From Symbiodinium natans (Eukaryota; Sar; Dinophyceae; Suessiales; Symbiodiniaceae), in assembly GCA_905221605.1 (NCBI GenBank), contig CAJNDS010002308.1:412501-476500 (forward strand): a DNA stretch of 64,000 nucleotides, in the 5' to 3' direction. Made by a program: the position numbers and the translations under genes. Positions 27,552 to 36,610 of this stretch are shown here, one piece after another. Positions within the stretch are counted from its first letter, which is position 1. Each line of letters opens with the position of its first letter. The notes under the pieces were generated by a model. It ran no database searches. It worked only from the letters and a program-made list of their open reading frames with translations, and was not told the origin of the DNA.

Positions 27552-27700
27552 TTATGGGCTTGGGGGCTAAGAATCTTCATGGGCCCCTCTGAAAGAAAGG
27601 GCGTTTCTTTTTTTTGTTTGTGGGTTACCTGGGCGACCTGGATACGGCCTCAACCCTAAACCTAAACCCTAAACCCTAAACCCTAAACCCTAAACCAAAG

Positions 27701-27973
27701 TTCTTTGAAGTCAACCTTCCCTTAACACCTCAGGTAGTAGAGTCTCTGAGCTAGATCATAGAAGCAAGGCAGAAATCGTAGTTGGGTTTAGGGTATACAG
27801 GGAGGCAGCAACCCATTTCGTAAGAGGGTTTAGGGTTTAGGGTTTAGGGTTTAGGGTTTAGGGTTTAGGGTTTAGGGTTTAGGGTTTAGGGTTTAGGGTT
27901 TAGGGGCCCCAGGGTTGTAGTTGCTCTAGCTCAAGCCCTTAAACGTAGTGAACAAGCGTTCGAAGGGCCCTGA
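27701..27973 (+). CDS. Cluster of three putative exons
   Basis: 27,701-27,754 (after CCAAAG): FFEVNLPLTPQVVESLS then TAG. 27,801-27,827 (after TATACAG): GGSNPFRKR up to GTTTAGG. 27,913-27,973: VVVALAQALKRSEQAFEGP then TGA. The array 27,828-27,904 separates the last two. They may belong to different genes. Confidence 0.38.
27828..27904 (+). repeat. Telomere-type array (TTTAGGG)
   Basis: Eleven perfect units. Confidence 0.97.
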
Positions 27974-28234
27974 AGAAGGATATCCGTCTCATGATTGAGG
28001 AAACCTGTCCCTTAAGTAAAGTTCGCATAGTACGCCCACCCCCCCCTCCCCCCCCAATTGTAGGAGTCACAGTAGAGGGACCCTCCCTGCACGGTTTGGG
28101 TCCAAACCTTAAATCACTACGCGTCCATAGAACTCCTAAACCCGATAAAGCTTTTCATTACACTCGTTATACCTTCATAAAGATAAAGCCCTACAAACCC
28201 TACGAACTCTACGAATCGTAATCCCTGGGTTCAG

Positions 28235-28725
28235 GGTTCATTGGCGACTGCCACTGCCCGACTCTGCGACTAGCCGCCACAATCAAGCGGTGCGAAACAC
28301 CTCTGCTGGGAGCCTTACCACCAGCTCTTTACGTGAGGCCCTGGGCAGCCAGCTTGCCCCAGCTAGGCAGCCTGGCCCTACACCCTGAACCCTAAATCGG
28401 ACGCAGACTCCTTTCGCAAGACTCTAAACGTTTATTGGGCATTTTGGGGTTCGGGGCTCAGCTAAGGGGGAGGATACCTGCAAAGGCTGTACGTGAACTG
28501 GCTAGGCCATCGAGGCATGTTGTACCTGGTTCTAAGGGCCAGGCTCTAAATCCTCAACCGTAGATCCTCAAGACCCTCAACCTTGGCTGTTTCAGTTCTG
28601 ATTCTGAGTTTTTGTAGCAAGGAGCCAGTACAGCTATAGACGTGCATAAAAGGAGGGTTCAGGGTTCAAGGTTTAGGGTTTAGGGTTCCAAGACCAGTTA
28701 CGGAAATACTAGAACACCGGCCTAA
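28235..28725 (+). CDS. Cluster of putative exons in unique DNA
   Basis: 28,235-28,388 (after GGTTCAG): HWRLPLPDSATSRHNQAVRN and on to TGA; a second Cys-rich frame is also open. 28,462-28,563 (after GGCTCAG): LRGRIPAKAVRELARPSRHV. 28,618-28,656 (after TTGTAG): QGASTAIDVHKRR to a GTTCAG donor. 28,693-28,725: TSYGNTRTPA then TAA. Little telomeric sequence. Product unknown. Confidence 0.36.
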
Positions 28726-28904
28726 TGGTTGATTCTTCAAGTAGAGACCCTTTGCGGGCCCCTTTCTCATGTTGTCCCCTTGTATACCCCCCCAAGCCCT
28801 ACGGCCTAACCCTGAACCCTAAAACCTAAACCCTAAACCCTACACCCTAAACCCTTAACCCTAACGCAAAACCCTAAACCCTAAGCCACTTTTTCAGTCC
28901 TCAG

Positions 28905-29244
28905 GGTGCCACGCCAAAGGAGATAGTCAACTTAAGGAGCTGAGTTTAGGGTTTAGGGTTTAGGGTTTAGGGTTTAGGGTTTAGGGTTTAGGGTTTAGGG
29001 TTTAGGGTTTAGGGTTTAGGGTTTTGGAGGTTCTTCGTTCTTTGTGAATTCGGGTTCAAGGTTTATGGTTTAGGGGGGTCTCTTCGAGGGTTTGTGGGTG
29101 ATAAGATGCCGCCCATCAAACCCATCAGCAGCATGGGCATCCCAGATTTAGGGTTTAGGGTTTAGGGTTTCGGGTTTGGGGTTTAGGGTTTAGGGTTTAG
29201 GGTAAATCCCCATGTCCCGAAATGTTCAATCACTCGTTCCCTGA
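28905..29244 (+). CDS. Putative exons around telomeric arrays
   Basis: 28,905-28,943 (after TCCTCAG): GATPKEIVNLRS. 29,094-29,147: VGDKMPPIKPISSMGIPD. 29,206-29,244: IPMSRNVQSLVP then TGA. Deleting the array between the last two at the shared ATCCC (29,139; 29,206) gives one frame, SSMGIPMSRNVQSLVP. A five-base match is weak evidence. Confidence 0.35.
28944..29022 (+). repeat. Telomere-type array (TTTAGGG)
   Basis: Eleven perfect units. Confidence 0.97.
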
Positions 29245-29406
29245 CCCTCAATGCCTTATGCGCGAACCCCAGATTTCTAAACCTAAGCCCATAGGGCCTT
29301 TGTCTACGTGGCGATTCCCTTTTTGAGGGCCACATGATGGAAGCTTCAGGGTTTCGGGGTGTAGGGTGTGGGACATACCCTAAACCCTAAACCCTAAACC
29401 CTAAAC

Positions 29407-29532
29407 CGGCTTGAGGTGAAGATGCTCCCTGGGCTCTCGACCCCCAGAGCCCCAAGTTATGCTGATACCGGGACCACCCCAATTGTGTGGTTCCTTTGTT
29501 GGGGAAGCTCGAGATTTCTCTCAAAATGTTAG
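29407..29532 (+). CDS. Putative terminal exon
   Basis: Open for 41 codons: RLEVKMLPGLSTPRAPSYAD then TGTTPIVWFLCWGSSRFLSK, closed by the TAG of the first telomeric unit. Unknown. Confidence 0.35.
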   Translation, partial: RLEVKMLPGLSTPRAPSYADTGTTPIVWFLCWGSSRFLSKC

Positions 29533-29615
29533 GGTTTAGGGTTTAGGGTTTAGGGTTTAGGGTTTAGGGTTTAGGGTTGGGAATTAGGATGGTTCTAACC
29601 ATACAACCACCCCAG

Positions 29616-29736
29616 AGAAGGAGCCGCAATTGGAGGTCTGGGTAGGACACGGAGACATCGTCGCTGGCGGCGCGCCTTGCAGTTCAAAACGCGCGTTGCG
29701 CACAGTGCTTTTCGGACTTTTGTTTTTTTCTCCTGA
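29616..29736 (+). CDS. Putative terminal exon, very basic
   Basis: After CACCCCAG, reads EGAAIGGLGRTRRHRRWRRA then LQFKTRVAHSAFRTFVFFS and TGA. Arg-rich. Unknown. Confidence 0.36.
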
Positions 29737-29935
29737 TTGGGTTTATAGAGGCTCATATTTCGGAACTAAACCCTGAACCCTGGAACCCTGAACCCTAAGC
29801 CCTAAGCCCTAAGCCTTAAACCCTAAGCCAACCTCGTTCTGTGTTTGGGTTCAGGGATTGCAGGAGCTTGGGCATGGGTGCGAGATTCGCGGGATATAGG
29901 GAGCTTAGTTGCCCTTAAAGCCTTAAACACCACAC

Positions 29936-29996
29936 CCTAAACCCTAAACCCTAAACCCTAAACCCTAAACCCTAAACCCTAAACCCTAAGCCCTGT
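29936..29996 (-). repeat. Telomere-type array (CCCTAAA)
   Basis: Eight units. Confidence 0.96.
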
Positions 29997-30004
29997 ATGT
30001 TAAG

Positions 30005-30097
30005 GGCTTCGGAACCAACATGCCTCAGCCCCCTATTTCCCCTGGCTGGAACATCCCACAGTCTGGCACCCAGGACAGTTCTTCTGGCTTGGCGTAG
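30005..30097 (+). CDS. Putative terminal exon
   Basis: After TGTTAAG, reads GFGTNMPQPPISPGWNIPQS then GTQDSSSGLA and TAG. Pro/Ser-rich tail. Another frame is open. Unknown. Confidence 0.38.
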   Translation, partial: GFGTNMPQPPISPGWNIPQSGTQDSSSGLA

Positions 30098-30513
30098 TTC
30101 AAGGGCGCCCAGGGTTAAGTGGTTTACGGGTTGCAGTTAAGGGTTACTGTTTAGGGTTTAGGGTTTGGGTTTACTGTTTGGGGTTTAGGGTTTACGGGTT
30201 GCAGTTCAGGCTTTAGGGTTTAGGGTTTAGGGTTTAGGGGTTGCAGTTTAGGGTAGAGGGCTTAGGGTTACCACACTAACACACCAAGAACATGTGCCAG
30301 AGCTTCAGAGCTTCAGGCCAGACCCAAGACGCAACGACCAGACCCAAGTCGCAACACCCTAAACCCTAAACCCTAAACCCTAAAACCCTAAAACCCTAAA
30401 ACCCTAAAACCCTAAAACCCTAAAACCCGAAACCCTAAACCCTAAAACCGCTTGCGAGGCATCTCATGGCGCCCCTCGCGGCAGTGAGAGCGGGGGGTGG
30501 GGGGGGGGGGGGG
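30098..30513. other. Repeats with two small islets
   Basis: TTTAGGG sequence, an islet at 30,289-30,354 (open in two frames), a CCCTAAAA octamer array (30,358-30,446), a GC-rich islet (30,452-30,495) and poly-G. Confidence 0.5.
30358..30446 (-). repeat. Octamer variant array (CCCTAAAA)
   Basis: Seven to eight CCCTAAAA units flanked by CCCTAAA: the complement of the TTTTAGGG variant at 1,496. Confidence 0.93.
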
Positions 30514-30780
30514 GTACTTGGAAGCTCTTTTGACTTAGTATCCCCTAGAAGCCCTTGTAGATTCTCATAATCCACCTTACTACCCACCCCCCCGACTTAC
30601 TGGGGGGGGGGGGGGGGGGGGTACTTGGAAGGTTCCTTTGACTTAGAATCCCTTTTTTTCAGGCGGTTTAGGGTTTCGGGTGTAGGGTTTATCTACTTAG
30701 TGTCCCCAAGAAACCCGTTTATAATAATCCCCATAATCCACCTTACTAACCCCACTTACTAAGTCAAAAGGGCTTCCAAG
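30514..30780 (+). mobile_element. Cluster of three family F elements
   Basis: TACTTGGAAGCTCTTTTGAC (30,517), TACTTGGAAGGTTCCTTTGA (30,621) and a third copy ending AAGTCAAAAGGGCTTCCAAG (30,780). Two poly-G tracts interrupt the right arms. The final AAG abuts an open frame at 30,781. Confidence 0.65.
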
Positions 30781-30901
30781 CAGGGTTGTTCGTGACAGGA
30801 CGAAGCACCCCGGCGTGCCAAAAAAGCAAACCTGCAGAAATCGAGGGTTCTTGGGTTCAGGGGTTCTGCTGTCACTCTGGGTCTGTCGCGTCTGGCGATA
30901 G
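30781..30901 (+). CDS. Putative exon following a family F element
   Basis: Starts exactly after the element's terminal CCAAG and reads VVRDRTKHPGVPKKQTCRNR then GFLGSGVLLSLWVCRVWR and TAG. The match of element end and frame start supports splicing there. Unknown protein. Confidence 0.38.
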
Positions 30902-31006
30902 GTAGGGATGCTGACTTCATGTGTTTGTTGTAACTGAGGCGTCCCCCCCCCCCCCCCCCCCAACAAAAAATGGAACAAGCCCTAAACCCTACATCCTAAA
31001 CCCTAG

Positions 31007-31090
31007 GTTTCAAGAGGCTTGGCCGCACTTATGCCCTAAGGCCCTAAGCCTACTTTCAAAGGCCCCTGAGAGGGTGCCTTACCTTCCTGA
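31007..31090 (+). CDS. Putative exon, unknown protein
   Basis: After ACCCTAG, reads FQEAWPHLCPKALSLLSKAP then ERVPYLPER, running into a family G element. Unknown. Confidence 0.38.
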
Positions 31091-31175
31091 AAGGGTTCTC
31101 ATGTATGGGCTTGGGTTGTGTAGGGTATATAGGGCCCAGAAGAGGTCCCCACTTAAGGGCCCATGTTAAGGGACC
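31085..31175 (+). mobile_element. Family G element
   Basis: GTTCTCATGTATGGGCTTGG and GGGCCCATGTTAAGGGACCA blocks shared with 18,548 and 34,119. Confidence 0.55.
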
Positions 31176-31393
31176 ACTGTGTGGGACTAGTAGGACTTAA
31201 GGGTTGATAGGGTTTTAGTTTGAGGGAGGGGAGGACCCCTCTAAACCCTAAGCTCTAGGGTTTAGGGTTCAGGGTTTCGGAAAAGGTCTAGGCCGTAAAC
31301 ACAAAAAACCCCAACCCAGAAAAACAAAATCCACCCGAGCCCTCCGGGTTTAGGGTTTAACCCTAAACCCTAAATAGGGTTTAGGGCCTTCAG

Positions 31394-31662
31394 GAGAACC
31401 TGGCGCAGCTCCGCCTCATCGACAAGCGCGAGGAGGCGTCGGTGGTATCGACTGCCAGCGTGAGGGTTTGGGGTTTTAGGGTTTAGGGTTTAGGTCTAGG
31501 GTTTAGGGTTTAGGGTTTAGGGTTTAGGGCAAACCTTAAAACCTGCCTGCACTCCACACCCAAACCCTCTGCTGTGCCCCTAAAGTCAGTTTCGCGCGGC
31601 AGGCGGTGAAGCAGCAGGAGGCTACCCTGAAGCAGGCCACAGTGCCGCTTCCTTTGTACTGA
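31394..31662 (+). CDS. Coiled-coil protein, two exons
   Basis: Exon 1 (31,394-31,459) follows CCTTCAG and reads ENLAQLRLIDKREEASVVST then AS, with a GTGAGG donor. Exon 2 follows CGGCAG (31,602) and reads AVKQQEATLKQATVPLPLY then TGA; both borders are phase 0. Heptad-like Leu/Ala spacing with many charged residues. It may belong with the similar exons at 32,097, 32,706, 33,120, 35,597, 39,148, 39,737 and 43,374. Confidence 0.55.
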
Positions 31663-31997
31663 ACAGATTTAGGGTTTAGGGCTAGGGTTTAGGGTTTAGG
31701 GTTTAGGGTTCAGGCTTCAGGGTTTGGGGGTGCAATAGGTTTTGGGTTGACAGGGTTGATAGGGTTGACGGGACACACAAACCTTAAGAAGACCCTTCCA
31801 AACAGGCCCCCCCCCTAAACCCTAAACCCTAAACCCTTAACCCTAAACCCTAAACCCTAAATCGCGCCTAAGTTGCAAAAAAGTCCCTAAAACCCTTTAA
31901 GATCTTCTTGAGACAACAAAGACAAACCTTAACCCTCACCCGAAATCCTGAGCTCTAGACCCTGCACCCTAAATCCCCGCTAGCCCTAAACCCGGAA

Positions 31998-32090
31998 CCC
32001 TAAACCCTAAACCCTAAACCCTAAACCCTAACCCTAAACCCTAAACCCTAAACCCTAAACCCTAAACCCTAAACCCTAAACCCTAAACTG
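31998..32090 (-). repeat. Telomere-type array (CCCTAAA)
   Basis: Thirteen units. Confidence 0.96.
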
Positions 32091-32096
32091 AGCCAG

Positions 32097-32177
32097 GCCC
32101 GCTCTGAGCTGGAGGCCGAAGCTTTAGACCGGCGCCAGAAGCGCGATCAGCCGCTTGGTGCACGTTTGCAGCGGCTT
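32097..32177 (+). CDS. Coiled-coil exon
   Basis: After TGAGCCAG, reads ARSELEAEALDRRQKRDQPL then GARLQRL, at the edge of a TTTAGGG array. A GTGCAC donor at 32,158 would end it in phase 1. Strong Glu/Arg/Leu helix. Probably part of the coiled-coil gene on this strand. Confidence 0.52.
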
Positions 32178-32565
32178 AGGGTTTAGGGTTTAGGGTTTAG
32201 GGTTTAGGGTTTAGGGTTTAGGGTTTTCGGGTTTTGGGGTTTAGGGTTTAGGGTTTTTTGGATTTTGGGGTTTTGGGGTTTTCGAGTTCAGGGTTGTTGG
32301 GGTTCATCCTACCCGAAGTCGAATTCCGCAACCCAAAGCCCTAAAACCCGAAACCCTAAACCTTAAACCCTAAACCCTAAACCGTAAACCTTCAACCCTA
32401 AACCCCATAGGTTCACTCTTTCAGGAATACTCCTTACTTAGGTGAACCCTAAACCCTAAACCCTAACCTGAAACCCCAAGCCCTCAACAGGTATTTGGAG
32501 TCTCTGTGGGGAAGCCCGGCCCCCTGAAAGCTCGAGTTTCCAAACCGGATCTTCCTTGCCGGTTT

Positions 32566-32700
32566 CTGACGTATGGGCCTCCCGGATTATGTATAGTGTA
32601 TGGGTTTAGGGTTTAGGGTTTAGGGTTTAGGGTTTAGGGTTTAGGGTTTAGGGTTTAGGGTTTAGGGTTTAGGGTTAAATGAAGGGCCCATACTTCGAGC
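32566..32700 (+). mobile_element. Family G element carrying a telomeric array
   Basis: CTGACGTATGGGCCTCC at the left and GAAGGGCCCATACTTC at the right are inverted. About ten TTTAGGG units (32,604-32,675) lie between, where other copies have TATAGGGTATA. Confidence 0.7.
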
Positions 32701-32705
32701 CTTAG

Positions 32706-32764
32706 ATCGAAGGCTCGCGAAGCAGATCGGCAGCTTGCACGCTGAGCGCGACCAGCTTCTGCAG
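32706..32764 (+). CDS. Coiled-coil exon
   Basis: After GCCTTAG, reads RRLAKQIGSLHAERDQLLQ. A GA donor (CTGCAG|GACGAT) is the natural end; otherwise the frame stops at TGA 32,774. Leu/Gln/Arg helix continuing the pattern at 32,097. Confidence 0.5.
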
Positions 32765-32800
32765 GACGATGGCTGAAGCTAAGGATTTGGGATTTGGGGG

Positions 32801-32882
32801 GTTTAGGGTTTAGGGTTTAGGGTTTAGGGTTTAGGGTTTAGGGTTTAGGGTTTAGGGTTTAGGGTTTAGGGTTTAGGGTTCA
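32801..32882 (+). repeat. Telomere-type array (TTTAGGG)
   Basis: Twelve units. Confidence 0.97.
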
Positions 32883-33119
32883 GGTTCAGGGTTGCAGGGT
32901 TCAGTGTGTAGACTTCACAGAGTTCTGCCTTCCTGTCAACTGGTTTAGGGTTTGTATTGGCTTGAAGATCTTTTTGGTTCAAGAGTTATACAAGCCTTTT
33001 TTGATAAAGTAGGGCTAAACCTGAAACCCTACACCCTAGACCCTATATTCTGAACCCCGCACCTAAACCATCAACTAATCCTCAGCCCGTAGCCCTAGAA
33101 CCCAAATCCTTTGATGCAG

Positions 33120-33146
33120 GACATCACCAAGTTCGAGGCGGAGAAG
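33120..33146 (+). CDS. Coiled-coil micro-exon
   Basis: After TTGATGCAG, reads DITKFEAEK, then a GC donor (AAG|GCTCACC) opens a CCCTAAA array. Very short, but both boundaries fit and the composition matches its coiled-coil neighbours. Confidence 0.42.
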
Positions 33147-33390
33147 GCTCACCCTAAACCCTAAACCCTAAACCCTAAACCCTAAACCCCCTAAAGCCCC
33201 TCTTGCTTCAACCTTTGCGGGTGTTTAGGGTTGAGGGTGTGGGGTTTCGGGTTTGAGGGTGTGGGCAGGTTTGCGGGGAAGGGGGCTCCTTGTGTCAAAA
33301 TAGCCCACGTAGGGTTGTATGTATTCTGTGCTAGGTTGTAAGATTTGTAAGTTCGTACGTAAAGTGTAGGGTTTGGGGTTAGGCTTGCAG

Positions 33391-33571
33391 TGTCACCCGA
33401 TGGTCTTGCTGCATGCTGCGGTTGCTCGCATACTAGTAGATGGTTACTCTCCACCCGCAACCCTAAACCCTAAACCATACCCTAAGCCATAACCCAAAAC
33501 CCGTGATTGAGAACAACGACCTAACGAGGTTCCGACGTTGTAGTTTTAGGGGCCCAGTATCTACTGTATCG
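33391..33571 (+). CDS. Two putative exons, unknown
   Basis: 33,391-33,456 (after GGCTTGCAG): CHPMVLLHAAVARILVDGYS. 33,509-33,571: ENNDLTRFRRCSFRGPVSTV then S, to a canonical GTAAGT at 33,572 (phase 0). The minus-strand frame of 89 codons here is full of telomere-derived residues and is rejected. Confidence 0.4.
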
Positions 33572-33655
33572 GTAAGTTTCCGAGAACTTGGTTATCTTAT
33601 GTATACAAACCTGTATTTGTAGGCCTAACTTCAGCCCTCCGCCTCTGTACCCGAA

Positions 33656-33822
33656 GCCCTAAACCCTAAACCCTAAACCCTAAACCCTAAACCCTAAACT
33701 TTAAACCCTAAACCCTAAACCCTAAACCCTAAACCCTAAACCCTAAACCCTAAACCCTAAACCCTAAACCCTAAACCCTAAACCCTAAACCCTAAACCCT
33801 AAACCCTAAACCCTAAACCCAA
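33656..33822 (-). repeat. Long telomere-type array (CCCTAAA)
   Basis: About 24 units with one mutated unit: the longest C-rich array in the window. Confidence 0.97.
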
Positions 33823-33848
33823 GCCTCCCTTAGTGTTTTTTGTTGTTC

Positions 33849-33953
33849 GCCCTGGCGGCTGTAGGCCCAGTTTCGCGCCGAGTTCGATTCTCAGTTTGTT
33901 TCCATGTCATGCCGACGCTTGCAGGGCTCCGCATTTTTGGAGCTTACACTTAG
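33849..33953 (+). CDS. Putative islet ORF, two open frames
   Basis: One frame reads ALAAVGPVSRRVRFSVCFHV then MPTLAGLRIFGAYT and TAG; another is open through the whole islet. The true frame cannot be chosen from sequence alone. Confidence 0.28.
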   Translation, partial: ALAAVGPVSRRVRFSVCFHVMPTLAGLRIFGAYT

Positions 33954-34118
33954 GGTTTAGGGTTTAGGGTTTAGGGTTTGGAGTTTCGGGTTTGGAGTTT
34001 GGGGTTTAGGGTTTAGGGTTCGGGGTTTGGGGTTTGGGGTTTAGGGTTTGGGGTTTGGGTTAGGGTTTAGGGTTGAGGGTTGAGGTGGCTGACCAGGGTT
34101 TAGGGTCAAGGGTCTAGG

Positions 34119-34262
34119 GTAATTGCATGGTCCCTTGATACGATCCCTTGCCTTGTTTAGGGTTTGGGGGGTTTTAGGGTTCTCGGTGCAGGGGCAGTTT
34201 GAAAGAGTTTTAGAAGGGGTCCCCGTTTAAGGGCCCATACTCAGGGACCATGTGCAACGACT
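34119..34262 (+). mobile_element. Family G-related element with TTTAGGG insertion
   Basis: TTGCATGGTCCCTTGATACG at the left and CCATACTCAGGGACCATGTG at the right are inverted. The interior contains a short TTTAGGG/TTTTAGGG stretch. Confidence 0.6.
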
Positions 34263-34477
34263 CTAAGATACTCGTAGCAGGGGATCCTAAACCCTAAGCC
34301 CTAAACCCTAAACCCTAAACCCTTGACACTTAAAAACCCTTGTCATCCCTTGTCACTTAGGTAAGTAGGGTTAGTCCCTAAACCCTAAACCCTAAACCCC
34401 AGGTCAAAGAGCTTCTAAGTCGGATTTCGGTTTACAGAATGCCCAGTAGGGTTTAGTAGGGTTTAGGGTTCAGGGTT

Positions 34478-34777
34478 TCTGATACTTCCCCGAAAATCGA
34501 AGGCAAGAAGTCCGAACGCCTCGAAAGTATGTCAGGATATTCGAGTCTTTGGGTGGTCGTATGTCAGTGGAGCCTGCTAAGGAAGCGGGCTTTGTGCGAC
34601 GCGCGGCAGCGAGAGGCCTAAAGCCTAAAGCTTAAGCCCTAACCCTAAACGCTAAACCCTAAACCCTAGACCCTAGACCCTAAACTCTAAATAAACCCAC
34701 TGCCAATATCGCACCTCTCGGCAAAAGGGCTGTTCAGGATGTTCGGGGCCAATTTGGGCTGTCTTTGCCCTTGTTAG
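34478..34777 (+). CDS. Two putative exons, unknown
   Basis: 34,478-34,621: DTSPKIEGKKSERLESMSGY, SSLWVVVCQWSLLRKR, ending DARQREA TAA, 46 codons. 34,697-34,777: PLPISHLSAKGLFRMFGANL then GCLCPC TAG. Basic/hydrophobic composition; not recognised. Confidence 0.38.
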
Positions 34778-34840
34778 CTGAGTAGGGTTTGGGGTTTGGG
34801 GTTTGGGTTGGGGGTTGAGGGTTTAGAGTTTAGGGTTTAG

Positions 34841-35206
34841 GGCGTGGTGAGCTCGAAACGCTGCCTACCCTGGCGTTCAAGGTTTGGGTTCTAAACCCTA
34901 CGCCCTAACCCTAAACCCTAAACCCCTAAACCCGCAACCCAGGAACCCTCAGCTCCCACTGCCCTAGGCAGAACCCGAAGCCAGCTTGGCAGTTTGGGTG
35001 TGGTTTAGGGTTTAGGGTTTAGGATTTAGGGTTTAGGGTTTTAGGGTTCAGGGTTTAGGGTTCAGGGTTTAGGGTTTAGGGTTCAGGGTTTAGGGTTGAG
35101 GGTTTAGGGTTTAGGGTCTCTTGCTGAGCTCCGTGCTATTATAAGGCCTGTTCACTTGGTGGGAGAAGAGAAGGGGCCTCGAACTTTGCGCCCAAACCCT
35201 GCATAG
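34841..35206 (+). CDS. Three-exon 3' gene end with two telomeric introns
   Basis: Exon 1 (34,841-34,881) begins after a telomeric TTTAG: RGELETLPTLAFK. Exon 2 (34,943-34,997) follows CAACCCAG: EPSAPTALGRTRSQLGSL. Exon 3 (35,115-35,206) follows TTTAG: SLAELRAIIRPVHLVGEEKG, then PRTLRPNPA and TAG. Phases match at both introns. Intron 1 (61 bp) runs GTTTGG...CCCAG through CCCTAAA units; intron 2 (117 bp) is TTTAGGG. This is among the best cases for telomeric arrays acting as introns. Protein unknown. Confidence 0.58.
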
Positions 35207-35227
35207 AAGCCCGCCCACCCTTAAACC

Positions 35228-35435
35228 CTGAACCCTGAAAACCAAACAACAACCAAAGCCCCCAAAACCCCCCAAACACGCCAAGCCCCCCAAAAAACTC
35301 TTAAAGCCCCCAACCCCACCCCCCAACCCCCCCCTCCCCCCCCCAAAACAAAAAAAAGAAAGAAATCACAAGAAAACAACCAACCCCCCACCAAATAAAG
35401 CAATACAAACACGACCCCCCCCCCCCCGCACCCGC
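35228..35435 (+). repeat. A+C-only low-complexity tract
   Basis: About 200 bp almost without G or T on the plus strand (CCCCCAAAAC, AAAGAAAGAAATC, CCCCCCC). Strand-asymmetric, possibly decayed C-rich telomeric repeat and poly-C. Confidence 0.85.
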
Positions 35436-35449
35436 ACCCGCCAAACCCT

Positions 35450-35557
35450 ACCCAAAGGCTCCAATGTAGTTCCTTTTGGGTTACTTATAGGGGATTCTAG
35501 TTATACTACCCCTAAACCACCCCTAAACCCTAAACCCTATAGGGGCCTTTGGGTAAG
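35450..35557 (+). mobile_element. Family D element (copy 2) with CCCTAAA insertion
   Basis: AAAGGCTCCAATGTAGTTCC and GGGGCCTTTGGGTAAG arms. ACCCCTAAACC-type repeats replace the AAAAAGGTACTAC of other copies. Confidence 0.72.
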
Positions 35558-35596
35558 CCCGGAAGCTCCCATCGAGCCCTGCCTTTACGCGGAGGT

Positions 35597-35640
35597 GTCC
35601 CGCATGCAAGCGGAAGATCTCAACCACCGGCTCCAGCAGG
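35597..35640 (+). CDS. Coiled-coil exon
   Basis: Reads VSRMQAEDLNHRLQQ, preceded in frame by LYAE, to a GTGCCA donor. Acceptor GCGGAG at 35,594. The other two frames are open as well, but this one has the best third-position GC and fits the other coiled-coil exons. Confidence 0.42.
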
Positions 35641-35852
35641 TGCCAGTAGAGCTTAGGGTTTAGGGTTTAGGGTTTAGGGTTATAGGGTTTAGGGTTTAGG
35701 GTTTAGGGTTTAGGGTTGAGGGTTTAGGGTTTAGGGTTTAGGGGGGGGGGGGGGCCCAAGGGCCTTACGGTCACTTAGGGGTTTCAGGGGTTTTGGGGGC
35801 GTTAGCGTGTTAGGGTTTTAGGGTTTGGGTTTTGGGGTTTGGGGTAGAGCTT

Positions 35853-35945
35853 ACCTAAAGGCTCCAATGTAGTTCCTTTTTTGGGGTTAGTTAGTAGGGG
35901 ACTCTAGTATACCCCAGAAAGGTACTACATAGGAGCCTTTGGGTA
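35853..35945 (+). mobile_element. Inverted-repeat element, family D (copy 3)
   Basis: AAAGGCTCCAATGTAGTTCC and GGTACTACATAGGAGCCTTT arms; GACTCTAGTATACCCC centre. Confidence 0.78.
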
Positions 35946-36071
35946 GAGCTTACTTAAGGTTTCAGGGTTTTGGGTTGTTAGGGTGTTAGGGTGTTAGGGT
36001 TCTAGGGTTTTGGGGTTTTGGGGTTTTGGGGTTTTGGGGTTTTGGGGTTTTGGGGCACCCCCGGAGTCCAG

Positions 36072-36237
36072 GCTGTCTCATCTTGGCGCTATGACAGCGT
36101 CGGCCACCAGGGGTTTGGGGTTTAGGGTTTTAGGGTTTAGGGTTTAGGGTTTAGGGTTTAGGGCAATGTCCTGTCCGTGCGTCTTAAGGGCTTGCCTGCT
36201 GGACCAGACATTCTCCTGAGGTGGAGCTCCAGCACAA
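36072..36237 (+). CDS. Coding segment interrupted by a telomeric array
   Basis: Part 1 (36,072-36,110, after GAGTCCAG): AVSSWRYDSVGHQ. Part 2 (36,162-36,237, after TTTAG): GNVLSVRLKGLPAGPDILLR then WSSSTT. Collapsing the array at the shared GGG gives CAC CAG GGC AAT, one frame. The simple GT donor is out of phase, so splicing is uncertain. Confidence 0.42.
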
Positions 36238-36610
36238 CTTGGAGGTTCATGGTACTTACTAACCACTTATAACTATACTTAAAAGGGCTTAGGGCCGGCT
36301 TAGGGTTTAGGGTTTAGGGTTTAGGGTTAGGGTTTAGGGTTTAGGGTTTAGGGTTTAGGGTTTAGGGTTTAGGGTTTAGGGTTTAGGGTTTAGGGTTTAG
36401 GGTTTAGGGTTTAGGGTTTAGGGTTTAGGGTTTAGGGTTTAGGGTTTAGGGTTTAGGGTTTAGGGTTTAGGGTTTAGGGTTTAGGGTTTAGGGTTTAAGG
36501 AAACTGTACTTATAACCCTATTGGGGCACTTAAGGGGGGGGGGGGGGGGCTCAGAAGTGGGTGATAAGTACAGTTATAATTGGTTCATAAGTGCCATGAA
36601 CTTTCGAGAA
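36237..36610 (+). mobile_element. Family E element (copy 4) split by the longest telomeric array
   Basis: Left arm ACTTGGAGGTTCATGGTAC, right arm GTGCCATGAACTTTCGAG. About 28 TTTAGGG units (36,298-36,498) lie inside. AACTATACTTA (36,271-36,281) before and AACTGTACTTA (36,502-36,512) after the array look like an 11-bp target duplication with one mismatch. Confidence 0.87.

Noticed and set aside
33191-33460. Minus-strand frame of 89 codons
   Set aside because: One end is telomere-derived; the plus-strand islet after GGCTTGCAG explains the region better.
35558-35655. Zinc-knuckle-like frame CPACKRK
   Set aside because: One of three open frames in a short GC-rich islet; the coiled-coil frame fits neighbours better.
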